Source of the DNA: Drosophila pseudoobscura
Taxonomy: Eukaryota > Arthropoda > Insecta > Diptera > Drosophilidae
Length of the DNA stretch: 64,000 nucleotides
Direction of reading: 5' to 3'
Assembly: GCF_009870125.1 (NCBI RefSeq)
Contig: NC_046683.1
Coordinates: 22,515,001 to 22,579,000, forward strand
Part shown: one piece after another, positions 1 through 11,284 of the stretch
Layout of the letters: each line of letters opens with the position of its first letter
Position numbering within the stretch: position 1 is the stretch's first letter
The notes under the pieces: model-generated
What the model was told of the DNA's origin: nothing
The model's database searches: none
The model's input: the letters and a program-made list of their open reading frames with translations, nothing else
Position numbers and translations under genes: made by a program

Positions 1-112
1 TCAAGAATATATATACTCTATGGGGTCGGAAACGATTCCTTCTGGACGTTACACACATCTACTTTTACCACAAATCTAATATACCCCAATACTCATTTTG
101 AGTATCGGGTAT
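1..112 (-). mobile_element. DINE-1-type element, 5'-terminal part
   Basis: This is the 5' end of a DINE-1/ISY-like Helentron-associated element on the minus strand. It has the 'GGGGTCGGAAACGA' block and ends in the short palindrome of the type ATACCC-GATACTC...GAGTAT-GGGGTAT. It is cut by the window start and abuts gypsy sequence at about 112. The mirror copy of this junction is at about 7137. Confidence 0.85.
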
Positions 113-571
113 AATTACAATAACCGTGGAGGAAGACGAGACCAAAATCGAGGAAGAGGCCGAGGTAACTCCAACCAAGGTTACAATAATACAATTACAA
201 TAAAACTCTCAGAACTCTTTAGGAAACAATCAGTAAATGTAAAGGTTCCTTCCATCAATTACAGTCTTAATTTATTTGTCACTTTTTATAATCATTCAAC
301 TGAAAATAAACTCACATTCCTAATAGATACTGGTGCAGACATCTCACTTTTAAAAATAAATTCAGATAATTTCAATATTCAAGAAGACAAAATTAGAAAC
401 ATCCAAGGCATAGGCCAAGGTGTTATAAAATCTCAAGGAACAACTTCAATAGAACTTCAATCAACAAAATATATTATTTCACACAAATTTAATTTAGTAA
501 ATTCAAATTTTTCAATACCGTGTGATGGAAAAATAGGCATTGATTTTATAAAAAATGCAATTGCCAATTAG
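113..571 (+). pseudogene. Retroelement gag tail plus aspartic protease (left copy)
   Basis: The open frame begins inside the DINE-1 junction, so there is no real start codon. The first 30 residues are rich in Gly, Arg and Asn, as in nucleocapsid tails. The retroviral protease signature FLIDTGADISLLK follows at about residues 74-86. The frame stops at 571. The mirror copy at 6678-7136 differs by only a few residues. Confidence 0.8.
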
Positions 572-846
572 ACTTCAAGCCAAGTGAATACTGGTTTATA
601 ATTAGACCTACAAACTTAAATTATCCTATTTATGTTCCGATAACATATAGAGCTGGCAACAATACAGTTCTTCTGCCAGCCAGATCCCAAGTAATTCGAA
701 AAATAGACATTAATACAGTAAACGATTATATATTTGTTCCTAAACAAGAAATACATAATGGAATTTATGTTGCAAATACAATATCATCATCCAAACATGT
801 CTACATTCGCCTTCTAAACACAACTAATTTCGACCAATTAGTCAAT

Positions 847-2504
847 GTGAACAAAATCCAATATGAAAATTTAACAGATTACGACATTCATAACACTAAT
901 CCAGAAAATAGAAGCGAACAAGTACTTTCAAAGTTACAGAAATATTTTCCAGAACAATTCAAAAATCAACTAACAGAATTATGCACCAAGTATAGTGATG
1001 TGTTCGGACTGGAAACCGAACCAATAGCGACAAATAATTTTTATAAACAAACATTAAGACTTAAAGATGATGAACCCATTTATATTAAAAACTACAGAAG
1101 CCCGCATGGCCACGTTGACGAAATTCAAACACAAGTAGGGAAATTAATAAATGACAAAATCGTAGAACCGTCTGAATCCGAGTATAACAGCCCACTCTTG
1201 TTAGTTCCGAAAAAATCATTACCAAATACGAAAGAAAAGAAATGGCGATTGGTAATTGAATATCGCCAAATCAAATCAATAAAAAACTACTTTCTGATAA
1301 ATTCCCGCTCCCCAGAATTGATGATATTCTAGACCAACTGGGCAGAGCTAAATACTATTCATGCCTTGACTTAATGTCAGGTTTTTACCAAATCGAACTT
1401 GAAGAAAATTCAAGAAATATAACATTCAATATCAAATTCACGCGATTACCATTTGATCTTAAAATATCACCAAATTCATTTCAGAGAATAATGACAATAG
1501 CATTCTCCGGTTTAGAACCCTCTCAGGCATTCCTTTATATGGATGACTTAATGGTGATAGGATGTTCCGAAAAACACATGATTAAAAACTTAACTGATGT
1601 TTTTAATGTATGTAGGAAATACAACCTAAAGTTGCATCCAGAAAAATGTTAATTTTTCATGCATGAAGTGACATTCTTAGGTCACAAATGCACTGACAAA
1701 GGAGTATTGCCAGATGACAAGAAATTTGACGTCATCAAAAATTATCCTGTCCCTCATGATGTGGACAGCGCGAGACGATTTGTAGCATTCTGCAATTATT
1801 ATCGTCGATTTATAAAAAACTTCGCCGATTATTCACGGCACATAACTAGATTATGTAAAAAGAATGTTCCTTTTGAATGGTTAAGTGAATGACAAAACGC
1901 ATTCCAATACCTTAAAGAAAAGCTTATGCACCCCACATTATTACAATATCCTGATTTTCGCAAAGAATTTTGCATTATAACAGATGCTAGTAGACAAGCT
2001 TGCGGAGCGGTTCTAACTCAGAACCGTGACGGAATTTAGCTCCCAATAGCTTATGCATCTCGCTCATTTACAAAAGGGGAAAGCAATAAGAGCACAACAG
2101 AACAAGAGTTAGCTGCAATTCATTGGGCAATTACCCATTTCAGACCATATATTTATGGCAAACACTTTACTGTTAAAACGGATCACAGACCATTAACATA
2201 TCATTTTTCTATGACTAATCCCAGATCGAAATTAACTCGCATGCGGCTAGAACTTGAAGAATATGACTTCACTGTAGAATACCTAAAGGGGAAAGATAAT
2301 TTTGTAGCAGACGCACTTTCACGTATTACTATAAAAGAACTCAAAGACATGCAACATAAAGACCTGAAAGTCACTACCAGGCGACAAAGTAGACAAAATA
2401 AAAACTGTCCAGTAGAAAAATATGAACTTCTGCCAAGGCAAAGTCATAAAAATGTATCTAAGCCCAACATGAAGTCATTACAAATGATGAAGTACGAAAA
2501 GTAG
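847..2504 (+). pseudogene. Broken gypsy RT-RNase H (left copy)
   Basis: RT blocks are readable in three shifted or stop-broken pieces: 847-1332, 1374-1652 and 1659-1892. The catalytic YMDDL box lies near 1540 and a typical EVTFLGHKC segment near 1664-1690. RNase H follows from about 1960, with TDAS and the ADALSRI end near 2310. The 5-bp duplication at about 1265-1272 shifts the frame and is absent from the right arm, so it arose after the inverted duplication. The stops at about 1650, 1890 and 2037 are shared with the right arm and are older. Confidence 0.85.
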
Positions 2505-2647
2505 TGACCTTGCGCATAACAGAATCTAAATGTTTATTTAAACATGGAAATAAAATTATCGCAAGAATTGAAGTTAGCGATTTATATACTAATGGAATTC
2601 TCGACCTAGTTCAGTTCTTCCAAAGGCTCGAAAAAGAGGCCGGTATA

Positions 2648-3599
2648 AGCCGATTAAGCCCTGTCTGACTGTCCGTCTGTCCGTCCGTCTGTCCGTCCGT
2701 CCGTCCGTCTGTCCGTCCCCTTCAGCGCCTAGTGCTCAAAGACTATAAGAGCTAAAGCAACGACGTTTTATATCCGGACTTCTGTGATATGTCACTGCTA
2801 CAAGTATATTTCAAAACTTTGGCCCGCCCACTTCCGCCCCCACGAAGGGCGAAAATCTGTGGCATCCACAAATTCGACGATACGAGAAAACTAAAAACGC
2901 AGAATCGTAGAAGATGACTATATCTTCTAGAGTGCAAAATCTGAACCAGATCGTATAATTATCATAGCCAGAATCAAGAAAACAATTTCATTCTTTCTCG
3001 CTCTGTCTCTCTCTAACACACAGGTTTCATGGTCGGTTTTGCCAATTACAAAATATGAGTCCAAGGATCTAAGAACCTATAATAGTTAGAGCAACCAAAT
3101 TTGGTATCCAAACTCCTGTGATATCGGACCTTGACCGTTTTGTGTCAAAATTTCGCCCCACTCCCTTCCGCCCGCGTAAAGGACGAATATCTTGGGCATC
3201 CACAAATTTCAGAGACTATTAACGCTAGAGTAACCAAATTTGCTATCCGCACTTCTGTTAGATCTCACTATAAAACGTATATCTCAGAATTGCGCCCCAC
3301 GAGATACGAGATACGAGAAAACTATAAACGCAGAATCATAGAGAATAAACATATATATCCGGTTGCGGAATCTGAATCAGATCGGATAATTTGTATAGCC
3401 AAAAGGAACAAATCAATTTGCACTGGCTACGCAGCGCCCGACATCACGCTCAGACTGATTTTCTGTCTCTCTCGCACGCACTCTTTGTCGTGTCGTTTAA
3501 TATTAGCGGCGTCTGCCGGAGGAGAGCTATACTGACTAAGTATCGTGTATAAATGTAGAGTTGCGGTCTCCGCAGCAACTCACAACGTTCCCCTCGTTT
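2648..3599 (+). mobile_element. DINE-1-type element, 5'-truncated, at the palindrome junction
   Basis: The copy lacks about the first 120 bp. It starts in the segment leading into the (GTCY)n tract (2665-2716), runs through the conserved TTCCGCCC blocks, and ends at the 3' hairpin (GTTGCGG...CCGCAGCAAC, about 3553-3577) and the CCCCTCGTTT terminus. Its left end is the exact point where the left palindrome arm stops. Its right end abuts the integrase end of the minus-strand gypsy copy. It therefore marks the asymmetric centre of the inverted repeat. Confidence 0.85.
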
Positions 3600-4300
3600 A
3601 TACTATATATGGTCCTAAATATACTGGGTCTAATTTGTGGCCTGCTTCATTTCTTATAAGTACCTTATCTCCTACTTTTAATACAAAATTTCTTGTGTTT
3701 TCATCGTATGCTAATTTCCTATAAGCCTTGGCTTTTTCTAACATAATTCTAGCTCTTTTGTATGCTATTTCTAATCTAAACTTTATTTCCTTAGAGTAGT
3801 CATCTAAATTGTAAATAGGATCTATGTAATAAGTTCTATTTAAATCTATGAACTGTTTTGGTAGTCTGCCAAATACTAGTTCGTATGGACAATACTCATG
3901 CGTTGCTGATGGTGTCGTGTTGAAACAATAAGTGAAATAAGTGAATCCAGATATCCCAATCAGTTTTGTCTGCAGAGATGTATGAACGAATGTATTCATA
4001 AAACGTTCGATGACTTCATATACTTGCATAAATCAGATGAAATCTGGTTTTTATACTCTGTTCCCATGTCCGAGAGGAACGTCTTCATTGGACCAAAATT
4101 GAGTATGACGTTTTCGAATATATTGGAATGGCTACTAAATATTTTGAAAGGTCACAAATTAATGTGACTATGTATTCATTGCCATTTTCTGATTTAGGTA
4201 GCGGACCAACTGTATCCACTATTACTTTATCGAAAGCATTCACAGGTGTTTCTGTGAGAGTCAAAGGAGTTTTTGTGTGCGTCTTTGTTTTAGACATTTG
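3600..4300 (-). pseudogene. Gypsy integrase remnant
   Basis: Two minus-strand frames carry the integrase. The frame at 4297-4085 holds the start of the catalytic core (DKVIVDTVGPLPKSENG with the first Asp). The frame from about 4029 to 3600 holds the end of the core and the C-terminal domain (GDKVLIRNE, YLGPYIV). The piece between them with the middle Asp is missing or shifted. The 3' end runs into the DINE-1 terminus. This domain has no counterpart in the left arm. Confidence 0.8.
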
Positions 4301-4510
4301 GCATTTTTGACATCTACGTACATACGTACTCTTTTATATGACATGTCATATTTTTCCAGTACTAATGTCTTTTTATTTTCGCTAGCGTTCTTGTTATGCC
4401 ACTCTGGCCTCTTTGAATTGGGTCGTCATGGTATGTAGACAATATTTGTTGTATCTCTTTTTCATCTGTTATTTGGGTCACCGGCTGGAGTAGCGCTACT
4501 CTTAAAGATT

Positions 4511-6411
4511 TTAATATTTCATTGCCAATATATTTATAAAAGAATCTATTGAAACTGATTCAAAGATCTTTTCGCTCGGTGCCACTTTGAGTTGGCTGAT
4601 TCTTAATATACCGGCCTCTTTTTCGAGCCTTTGGAAGAACTGAACTAGGTCGAGAATTCCATTAGTATATAAATCGCTAACTTCAATTCTTGCGATAATT
4701 TTATTTCCATGTTTAAATAAACATTTAGATTCTGTTATGCGCAAGGTCACTACTTTTCGTACTTCATCATTTGTAATGACTTCATGTTGGGCTTAGATAC
4801 ATTTTTATGACTTTGCCTTGGCAGAAGTTCATATTTTTCTACTGGACAGTTTTTATTTTGTCTACTTTGTCGCCTGGTAGTGACTTTCAGGTCTTTATGT
4901 TGCATGTCTCCGAGTTCTTTTATAGTAATACATGAAAGTGCGTCTGCTACAAAATTATCTTTCCCCTTTAGGTATTCTACAGTGAAGTCATATTCTTCAA
5001 GTTCTAGCCGCATGCGAGTTAATTTCGATCTGGGATTAGTCATAGAAAAATGATATGTTAATGGTCTGTGATCCGTTTTAACAGTAAAGTGTTTGCCATA
5101 AATATATGGTCTGAAATGGGTAATTGCCCAATGAATTGCAGCTAACTCTTGTTCTGTTGTGCTCTTATTGCTTTCCCCTTTTGTAAATGAGCGAGATGCA
5201 TAAGCTATTGGGAGCTAAATTCCGTCACGGTTCTGAGTTAGAACCGCTCCGCAAGCTTGTCTACTAGCATCTGTTATAATGCAAAATTCTTTGCGAAAAT
5301 CAGGATATTGTAATAATGTGGGGTGCATAAGCTTTTCTTTAAGGTATTGGAATGCGTTTTGTCATTCACTTAACCATTCAAAGGGAACATTCTTTTTACA
5401 TAATCTAGTTATGTGCCGTGAATAATCGGCGAAGTTTTTTATAAATCGACGATAATAATTGCAGAATGCTACAAATCGTCTCGCGCTGTCCACATCATGA
5501 GGGACAGGATAATTTTTGATGACGTCAAATTTCTTGTCATCTGGCAATACTCCTTTGTCAGTGCATTTGTGACCTAAGAATGTCACTTCATGCATGAAAA
5601 ATTAACATTTTTCTGGATGCAACTTTAGGTTGTATTTCCTACATACATTAAAAACATCAGTTAAGTTTTTAATCATGTGTTTTTCGGAACATCCTATCAC
5701 CATTAAGTCATCCATATAAAGGAATGCCTGAGAGGGTTCTAAACCGGAGAATGCTATTGTCATCATTCTCTGAAATGAATTTGGTGATATTTTAAGATCA
5801 AATGGTAATCGCGTGAATTTGATATTGAATGTTATATTTCTTGAATTTTCTTCAAGTTCGATTTGGTAAAAACCTGACATTAAGTCAAGGCATGAATAGT
5901 ATTTAGCTCTGCCCAGTTGGTCTAGAATATCATCAATTCTGGGGAGCGGGAATTTATCAGAAAGTAGTTTTTTGTTGATTTGGCGATATTCAATTACCAA
6001 TCGCCATTTCTTTTCTTTCGTATTTGGTAATGATTTTTTCAGAACTAACAAGAGTGGGCTGTTATACTCGGATACAGACGGTTCTACGATTTTGTCATTT
6101 ATTAATTTCCCTACTTGTGTTTGAATTTCGTCAACGTGGCCATGCGGGCTTCTGTAGTTTTTAATATAAATGGGTTCATCATCTTTAAGTCTTAATGTTT
6201 GTTTATAAAAATTATTTGTCGCTATTGGTTCGGTTTCCAGTCCGAACACATCACTATACTTGGTGCATAATTCTGTTAGTTGATTTTTGAATTGTTCTGG
6301 AAAATTTTTCTGTAACTTTGAAAGTACTTGTTCGCTTCTATTTTCTGGATTAGTGTTATGAATGTCGTAATCTGTTAAATTTTCATATTGGATTTTGTTC
6401 ACATTGACCAA
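4511..6411 (-). pseudogene. Broken gypsy RT-RNase H (right copy)
   Basis: RT is open for about 269 codons from 6411 to 5602. It contains the LPRIDDILD and FYQIELEENS blocks and the YMDDL catalytic box near 5706-5722. It stops at 5602, exactly as in the left copy. The frame resumes at 5595-5362 (RT thumb). RNase H follows, ending in ADALSC at about 4930, where the left copy reads ADALSRI. A further frame at 4750-4511 covers the linker to integrase. It is non-functional as polyprotein because of the stops. Confidence 0.85.
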
Positions 6412-6677
6412 TTGGTCGAAATTAGTTGTGTTTAGAAGGCGAATGTAGACATGTTTGGATGATGATATTGTATTTGCAACATAAATTCCATTATGTATTT
6501 CTTGTTTAGGAACAAATATATAATCGTTTACTGTATTAATGTCTATTTTTCGAATTACTTGGGATCTGGCTGGCAGAAGAACTGTATTGTTGCCAGCACT
6601 ATATGTTATCGGAACATAAATAGGATAATTTAAGTTTGTAGGTCTAATTATAAACCAGTATTCACTTGGCTTGAAGT

Positions 6678-7136
6678 CTAATTGGCAATTGCATTTTTTA
6701 TAAAATCAATGCCTATTTTTCCATCACACGGTATTGAAAAATTTGAATTTAATAAATTAAATTTGTGTGAAATAATATATTTTGTTGATTGAAGTTCTAT
6801 TGAAGTTGTTCCTTGAGATTTTATAACACCTTGGCCTATGCCTTGGATGTTTCTAATTTTGTCTTCTTGAATATTGAAATTATCTGAATTTATTTTTAAA
6901 AGTGAGATGTCTGCACCAGTATCTATTAGGAATGTGAGTTTATTTTCAGTTGAATGATTATAAAAAGTGACAAATAAATTAAGACTGTAATTGATGGAAG
7001 GAACCTTTACATTTACTGATTGTTTCCTAAAGGGTTCTGAGAGTTTTATTGTAATTGTATTATTGTAACCTTGGTTGGAGTTACCTCGGCCTCTTCCTCG
7101 ATTTTGGCCTCGTCTTCCTCCACGGTTATTGTAATT
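6678..7136 (-). pseudogene. Retroelement gag tail plus aspartic protease (right copy)
   Basis: This is the mirror copy of 113-571. It has a Gly/Arg/Asn-rich N-terminal stretch followed by the FLIDTGADISLLK protease motif. Only a few residues differ from the left copy (an Asp/Gly, a Leu/Pro and a Val/Leu change). The upstream end is fused to the DINE-1 palindrome at 7137, so no native start exists. Confidence 0.8.
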
Positions 7137-8213
7137 ATACCCGATACTCAAAATGAGTATTGGGGTATATTAGATTTGTGGTAAAAGTAGATGTGTGTAA
7201 CGTCCAGAAGGAATCGTTTCCGACCCCATAGAGTATATATATTCTTGATCAGCATCAATAGCCGAGTCGATTGAGCCCTGTCTGTCTGTCCGTCCGTCTG
7301 TCCGTCCCCTTCAGCGCCCAGTGCTCAAAGACTATAAGAGCTAGAGCAACGATTTTTTGGATCCAGACTTCTGTGATATGTCACTGCTACAAAAATATTT
7401 CAAAACTTCGCCCCGCCCACTTCCGCCCCCACAAAGGACGAAAATCTGTGGCATCCACAATTTTAAAGATATGAGAAAACCAAAAACGCAGAATCGTAGA
7501 GAATGACCATATCTTTTAAACTGCAGAATCTGAATTGAATCGTATCATTAGTTTAGCCTGAATCAAGAAAACAATTTCATTCTTTCTCGCTCTGTCTCTC
7601 TCTCTAACACACAGGTTTCATTGTCGGTTTTGCCAATTGCAAAATATGAGTTCAAGGATCTCAGAACCCATAAAAGCTAGAGCAACCAAATTTGGTATCC
7701 ACACTCCTGTGATATCGGACCTTGACCGTTTAGTGTCAAAATTTCGCCACACCCCCTTCCGCCCCCGCAAAGGACGAAAATCTCGGGCATCCACAAATCT
7801 CAGAGACTATGAAGGCTAGAGTAACCAAATTTGGTATCCACACTCCTGTTAGATCTCACTATAAAACGTATATCTCGAAACTTCGCCCCACCCCCTTACG
7901 CCCCCACAAAGGACGAAAATCTGTTGCATCCACAATATTGCAGATTCGAGAAAACTAAAAACGCAGAATCATAGATAAGGACCTGAATTGCTGAATCTGG
8001 ATCAAATCGGATAAGCCAAAAGCAAGAGATCAATTTGCAGTGGCTAAGCAGCGCCCGACGTCACGCTCAGACTGATTTTCAGTCTCTCTCGAACGCACTC
8101 TTTGTCGTGTCGTTTAATATTAGCGTCGTCTGCCGGAGTAGAGCCATACTGACTAAGTATCGGGTATAAATGTAGAGTTGCGGTGTCCGCAGCAACTCAC
8201 AACGTTCCCCCTC
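7137..8213 (+). mobile_element. DINE-1-type element, complete
   Basis: The copy is complete. It has the 5' palindrome ATACCCGATACTC/GAGTATTGGGGTAT, a (GTCY)n tract at about 7279-7309, the GA-rich tract near 7583-7606, repeated TTCCGCCC-CAAAGGACGAAAATCT blocks, and the 3' hairpin (about 8175-8196) with the AACGTTCCCCCTC end. It encodes nothing. This organisation is that of DINE-1/ISY/SGM elements, non-autonomous relatives of Helentrons. It begins at the base where the gypsy protease copy stops. Confidence 0.85.
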
Positions 8214-8619
8214 CTTTTTTTTTTGTTTTCAACAAACAGGGGAGAAACTAAAATGAAACTACAGCTCGCGAAGCGCATTTTAGCTTTCCCGGCATAAGTC
8301 GCTTCTGCAGGCTTAAGGGGAGCGTAAAGCTGATCCTTAATGGCGCATGGTGATCGTTGCTAGGATAGCAAAGATAGTCGGAGGCAGTTAACGTAAATAT
8401 GAAATATTTGATAGGGACTTACGGATTGCAGTTGAGCATTTTGTCAGTGTTCGATGTCGCAAGTGAACGTAAGTCACTGCCGTTCAAAAAAAATGAACAG
8501 GAAGTTTGCGACGGACACATTGCCTGGTGGGCTGTGATGTGAATCTGATATTGGAATAAGTTAGAGTAAGTCTGGTAGGTAAATGTTCATTGGAGTTTCT
8601 CACCTGTTTGCTAAAAAAA
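8214..8619. other. Unassigned 0.4 kb between inverted DINE-1 copies
   Basis: It starts with a T-rich run and then mixed-composition sequence. I see no open frame with recognisable domains, no LTR ends and no RNA gene. It is bounded by the 3' hairpin ends of two DINE-1 elements pointing toward each other. It may be a remnant of the target or of another element. Confidence 0.5.
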
Positions 8620-9677
8620 CGAGGGGGAACGTTGTGAGTTGCTGCGGACACCGCAACTCTACGGTTATACCCGATACTAAGTCAGTATGGCTCTCCTCCA
8701 GCAGACGGCGTCTAATATTAAACGACACGACAAAGAGTGCGTGCGAGAGAGACAGAAAATCAGTCTGAGCGTGACGTCGGGCGCTGCGTAGCCAATGCAA
8801 ATTGATTTGTTCCTTTTGGCTACAAAAATTATCTGATCTGATCCAGATTCAGCAATCTGATAGATATGGTCATTATCTATGATTCTGCGTTTTTAGTTTT
8901 CTCAAATCTGAAATATTGTGGATGCAACAGATTTTCGTCCTTTGTGTGGGCGGAAGGGGGTGGGGCGAAATTTTGAGATACACGTTTTATAGTGAGATCC
9001 AAGAGGAGTGCGGATTCCAAATTTGGTTACTCTAGCGTTAATAGTCTCTGAGATTTGTGAATATCCCCAGATTTGCATCCTTTGCGGGGGCGGAAGGGGG
9101 TGTGGCGAAATTTTGAAACAAACTCGTCTCGGTCTGATATATTAGGAGTGTGGATACCAAATTTGGTTGCTCTAGCTTTTATAGTCTCTGAGATCTAGGC
9201 GCTAATGTTTTACTCTAAGCAAAGCCGCCTATGCTACGTGTGTGTTAGAGAGAGACAGGGCGAGAAAAAATTAAATTGTTTTCTTGATGCTGGCTATAAT
9301 AATAATACGATCCAATTCAGATTCTGCAGTCTAAAAGATATGGTCATTCTCTACGATTCTGCGTTTTTGGTTTTATCGTATCTTGAAAATTGTGGATGCC
9401 ACAGATTTTTGTAGCAGTGACATATCACAGAAGTCTGGATCCAAAACATCGTTGCTCTAGCTCTTATAGTCTTTGAGCATTAGGCGCTGAAGGGGACGGA
9501 CAGACGGACAGACGGACGGACGGACAGACAGACAGGGCTCAATCGACTCGGCTATTGATGCTGATCAAGAATATATATACTTTATAGGGTCGGAAACGAT
9601 TCCTTCTGGACGTTACACACATCCACTTTTACCACAAATCTAATATACCCCAATACTCATTTTGAGTATCGGGTATA
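8620..9677 (-). mobile_element. DINE-1-type element, nearly complete
   Basis: On the minus strand, the 3' CTCGTT-type end and hairpin lie at about 8620-8660, the (GTCY)n tract (here GGAC/GACA) at about 9495-9535, and the 5' palindrome at about 9644-9677. A block of about 60 bp is missing near 9407, where one conserved segment jumps from 'CAGATTTTTG' straight to 'TAGCAGTGAC'. It is otherwise like the other copies. Confidence 0.85.
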
Positions 9678-10273
9678 AAAAAGGCCGCTTTCGTGCTTTG
9701 AACCTGTGGTCTGTCTGCCGAGATGTGGTGAGGAATAGGTGGCCCGGGTGTCGTAAAGACAGCCCGCGATGCATCGGTTGTCATGGCAGATCGGTATGAT
9801 GGATGACAGGAATAAACCACAAGCAAAGTGGGCTCGTGCACCGTGAGGCTTCTCGCTTATCGGCCATCGCTTTGAGCGATGACGTACGGTGTACGTAATT
9901 GTAGATATCCGTAGGGCGACTGTCAAGTGGAGCGCAGAAACTGGAGCGGTTGCTGATCCCGGCTAGTCACGTGTCCTTAGGTCCTTGTTCTTAGGTTTTG
10001 TGTTGTGTTGAATGTATTTGAAGTTTAAGCGTCTTAGGTGTCGACCGAATATACATATATGTTATTATTTATTCAAATATTTAATTGTATATATCTCGCT
10101 AACGGAGCTAGTTGGCGCAATATTTATATCGGTATTTAAGTATTTATTTATCTGAGTATTTATTGGTCCAAAGCGTAGTGCTATTTATTTATTGCTAGAT
10201 ATTTATTTTGGTATATATTTATTTATATATATATTTATCGTAGTTGAGGAGCGATTTTTAGGAGTTCATTTTT
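9678..10273. other. Unassigned sequence between two DINE-1 copies
   Basis: The first half is GC-balanced and has short overlapping frames without recognisable domains. The second half (about 10030-10260) is AT-rich with many TATTTATT-like repeats. It could be the LTR or leader of the gypsy gag fragment that follows the next DINE-1, but I could not match LTR ends. No gene is supported. Confidence 0.4.
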
Positions 10274-11284
10274 ATACCCGATACTCAAAATGAGTATTGG
10301 GGTATATTATATTTGTGGTGATTGAGCCATGTCTGTCTGTCCGTCTGTCCGTCTGTCCGTCCCCTTCAGCGCCTAATGCTCAAAGACTATAAGAGCTAGA
10401 GCAACGATGTTTTGGATCCAGACTTCTGTGATATGTCACTGCTCCAAAAATATTTCAAAACTTTGCCCCGCCCACTTCCGCCCCCACAAAGGGCGAAAAT
10501 CTGTGGCATCCACAATTTTAAAGATACGAGAAAACTAAAAACGCAGAATCGTAGAAGATGACTATATCTTACAGAGTGCAAAATCTGAACCAGATCGTAT
10601 AATTATTATAGCCAGAATCACGAAAACAGTTTCACTTCTTCTCGCTTTGTCTCACTCTAACACACAGGTTTCATTGTCGGTTTTGCCAATTGCAAAATAT
10701 GAGTTCAAGGATCTGAGAGCCCATAAGAGCTAGAGCAACCAAATTTGGTATCCACACTCCTGTGATATCGGACCTTGACCGTTTCATGTCCAAATTTCGC
10801 CACACCCCCTTCCGCCCCCGCAAAGGACGAAAATCTGAGGCAACCACAAATCTCAGAGACTATTAAGGCTAGAGTAACCAAATTTGGTACACACACTCCT
10901 TTAAGATGTCACTATAAAACGTATATCTCAGAATTTCGCCCCACCCCCATCCGCCCCCACAAAGGACGAAAATCTGTTGCATCCACAATATTGCAGATTT
11001 GAGAAAACTAAAAACGCAGAATCATAGATAATGACCATATCTATTAGATTGCTGAATCTGGATCAGATCAGATCATTTTTATAGCCAAAAGGAACAAATC
11101 ATTTGCAGTGGCTACGCAGCGCCCGACGTCACGCTCAGACTGATTTTCTGTCTCTCTCGCACGCACTCTTTGTCGTGTCGTTTAATATTAGCGGCGTCTG
11201 CCGGAGGAGAGCCATACTGACTTAGTATCGGGTATAACCGTAGAGTTGCGGTGTCCGCAGCAACTCACAACGTTCCCCCTCGTT
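10274..11284 (+). mobile_element. DINE-1-type element with 5' internal deletion
   Basis: The 5' palindrome is present at 10274-10307. The text then jumps from 'TTTGTGGTG' directly to 'ATTGAGCC' and the (GTCY)n tract (10332-10362), so about 100 bp is missing compared with complete copies. The remainder, including the hairpin at about 11244-11264 and the CCCCCTCGTTT end, is intact. Confidence 0.85.

Larger units (their letters stand above)
113..2647 (+). mobile_element. Gypsy-type retroelement, left (truncated) copy
   Basis: This is a broken Ty3/gypsy element, probably of the mdg1/412 group. In order it shows a Gly/Arg-rich gag tail, an aspartic protease (DTGAD near 330), an RT with YMDDL near 1540, and an RNase H with TDAS near 1981. 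It ends at 2647, where a DINE-1 begins, so the integrase is missing. Internal stops (about 1650, 1890 and 2037) and a 5-bp duplication at about 1265-1272 break the frame. No LTRs are visible. It is the mirror image of part of the copy at 3600-7136. Confidence 0.9.
3600..7136 (-). mobile_element. Gypsy-type retroelement, right (longer) copy
   Basis: Reading from 7136 down to 3600 on the minus strand, the order is gag tail and protease, RT, RNase H and integrase, the normal Ty3/gypsy layout. It lacks LTRs and most of gag. The protease end abuts a DINE-1 at 7137 and the integrase end abuts another DINE-1 at 3599. RT is open from 6411 to 5602, longer than in the left copy because the 5-bp duplication is absent here, but the shared older stops remain. 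The mdg1/412 group assignment rests on remembered RT and integrase style and is tentative. Confidence 0.9.
1..7254. repeat. Large inverted repeat with 1.96-kb spacer
   Basis: The segment 1-2647 is the reverse complement of 4607-7254. Paired positions add to 7249 near the outer end (98 with 7151) and to 7254 near the inner end (2634 with 4620). The 5-bp change is explained by a short tandem duplication in the left arm near 1265-1272. Apart from that indel I see only scattered single-base differences. Both arms carry the same stop codons (for example 1650 and 5603, 1891 and 5361). Both also join the gypsy protease region to a DINE-1 end at the same base. These shared marks mean one insertion was duplicated in inverted orientation rather than inserted twice. 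The left arm reaches base 1, so the palindrome probably continues outside the window. Confidence 0.95.

Noticed and set aside
2752..3535. Open frames inside DINE-1 copies (also at 7271, 8583, 10396, 10705, 30591, 48964 and 56416)
   Set aside because: They recur in every DINE-1 copy because the repeat itself is similar, have no protein signature, and DINE-1 elements are non-coding.
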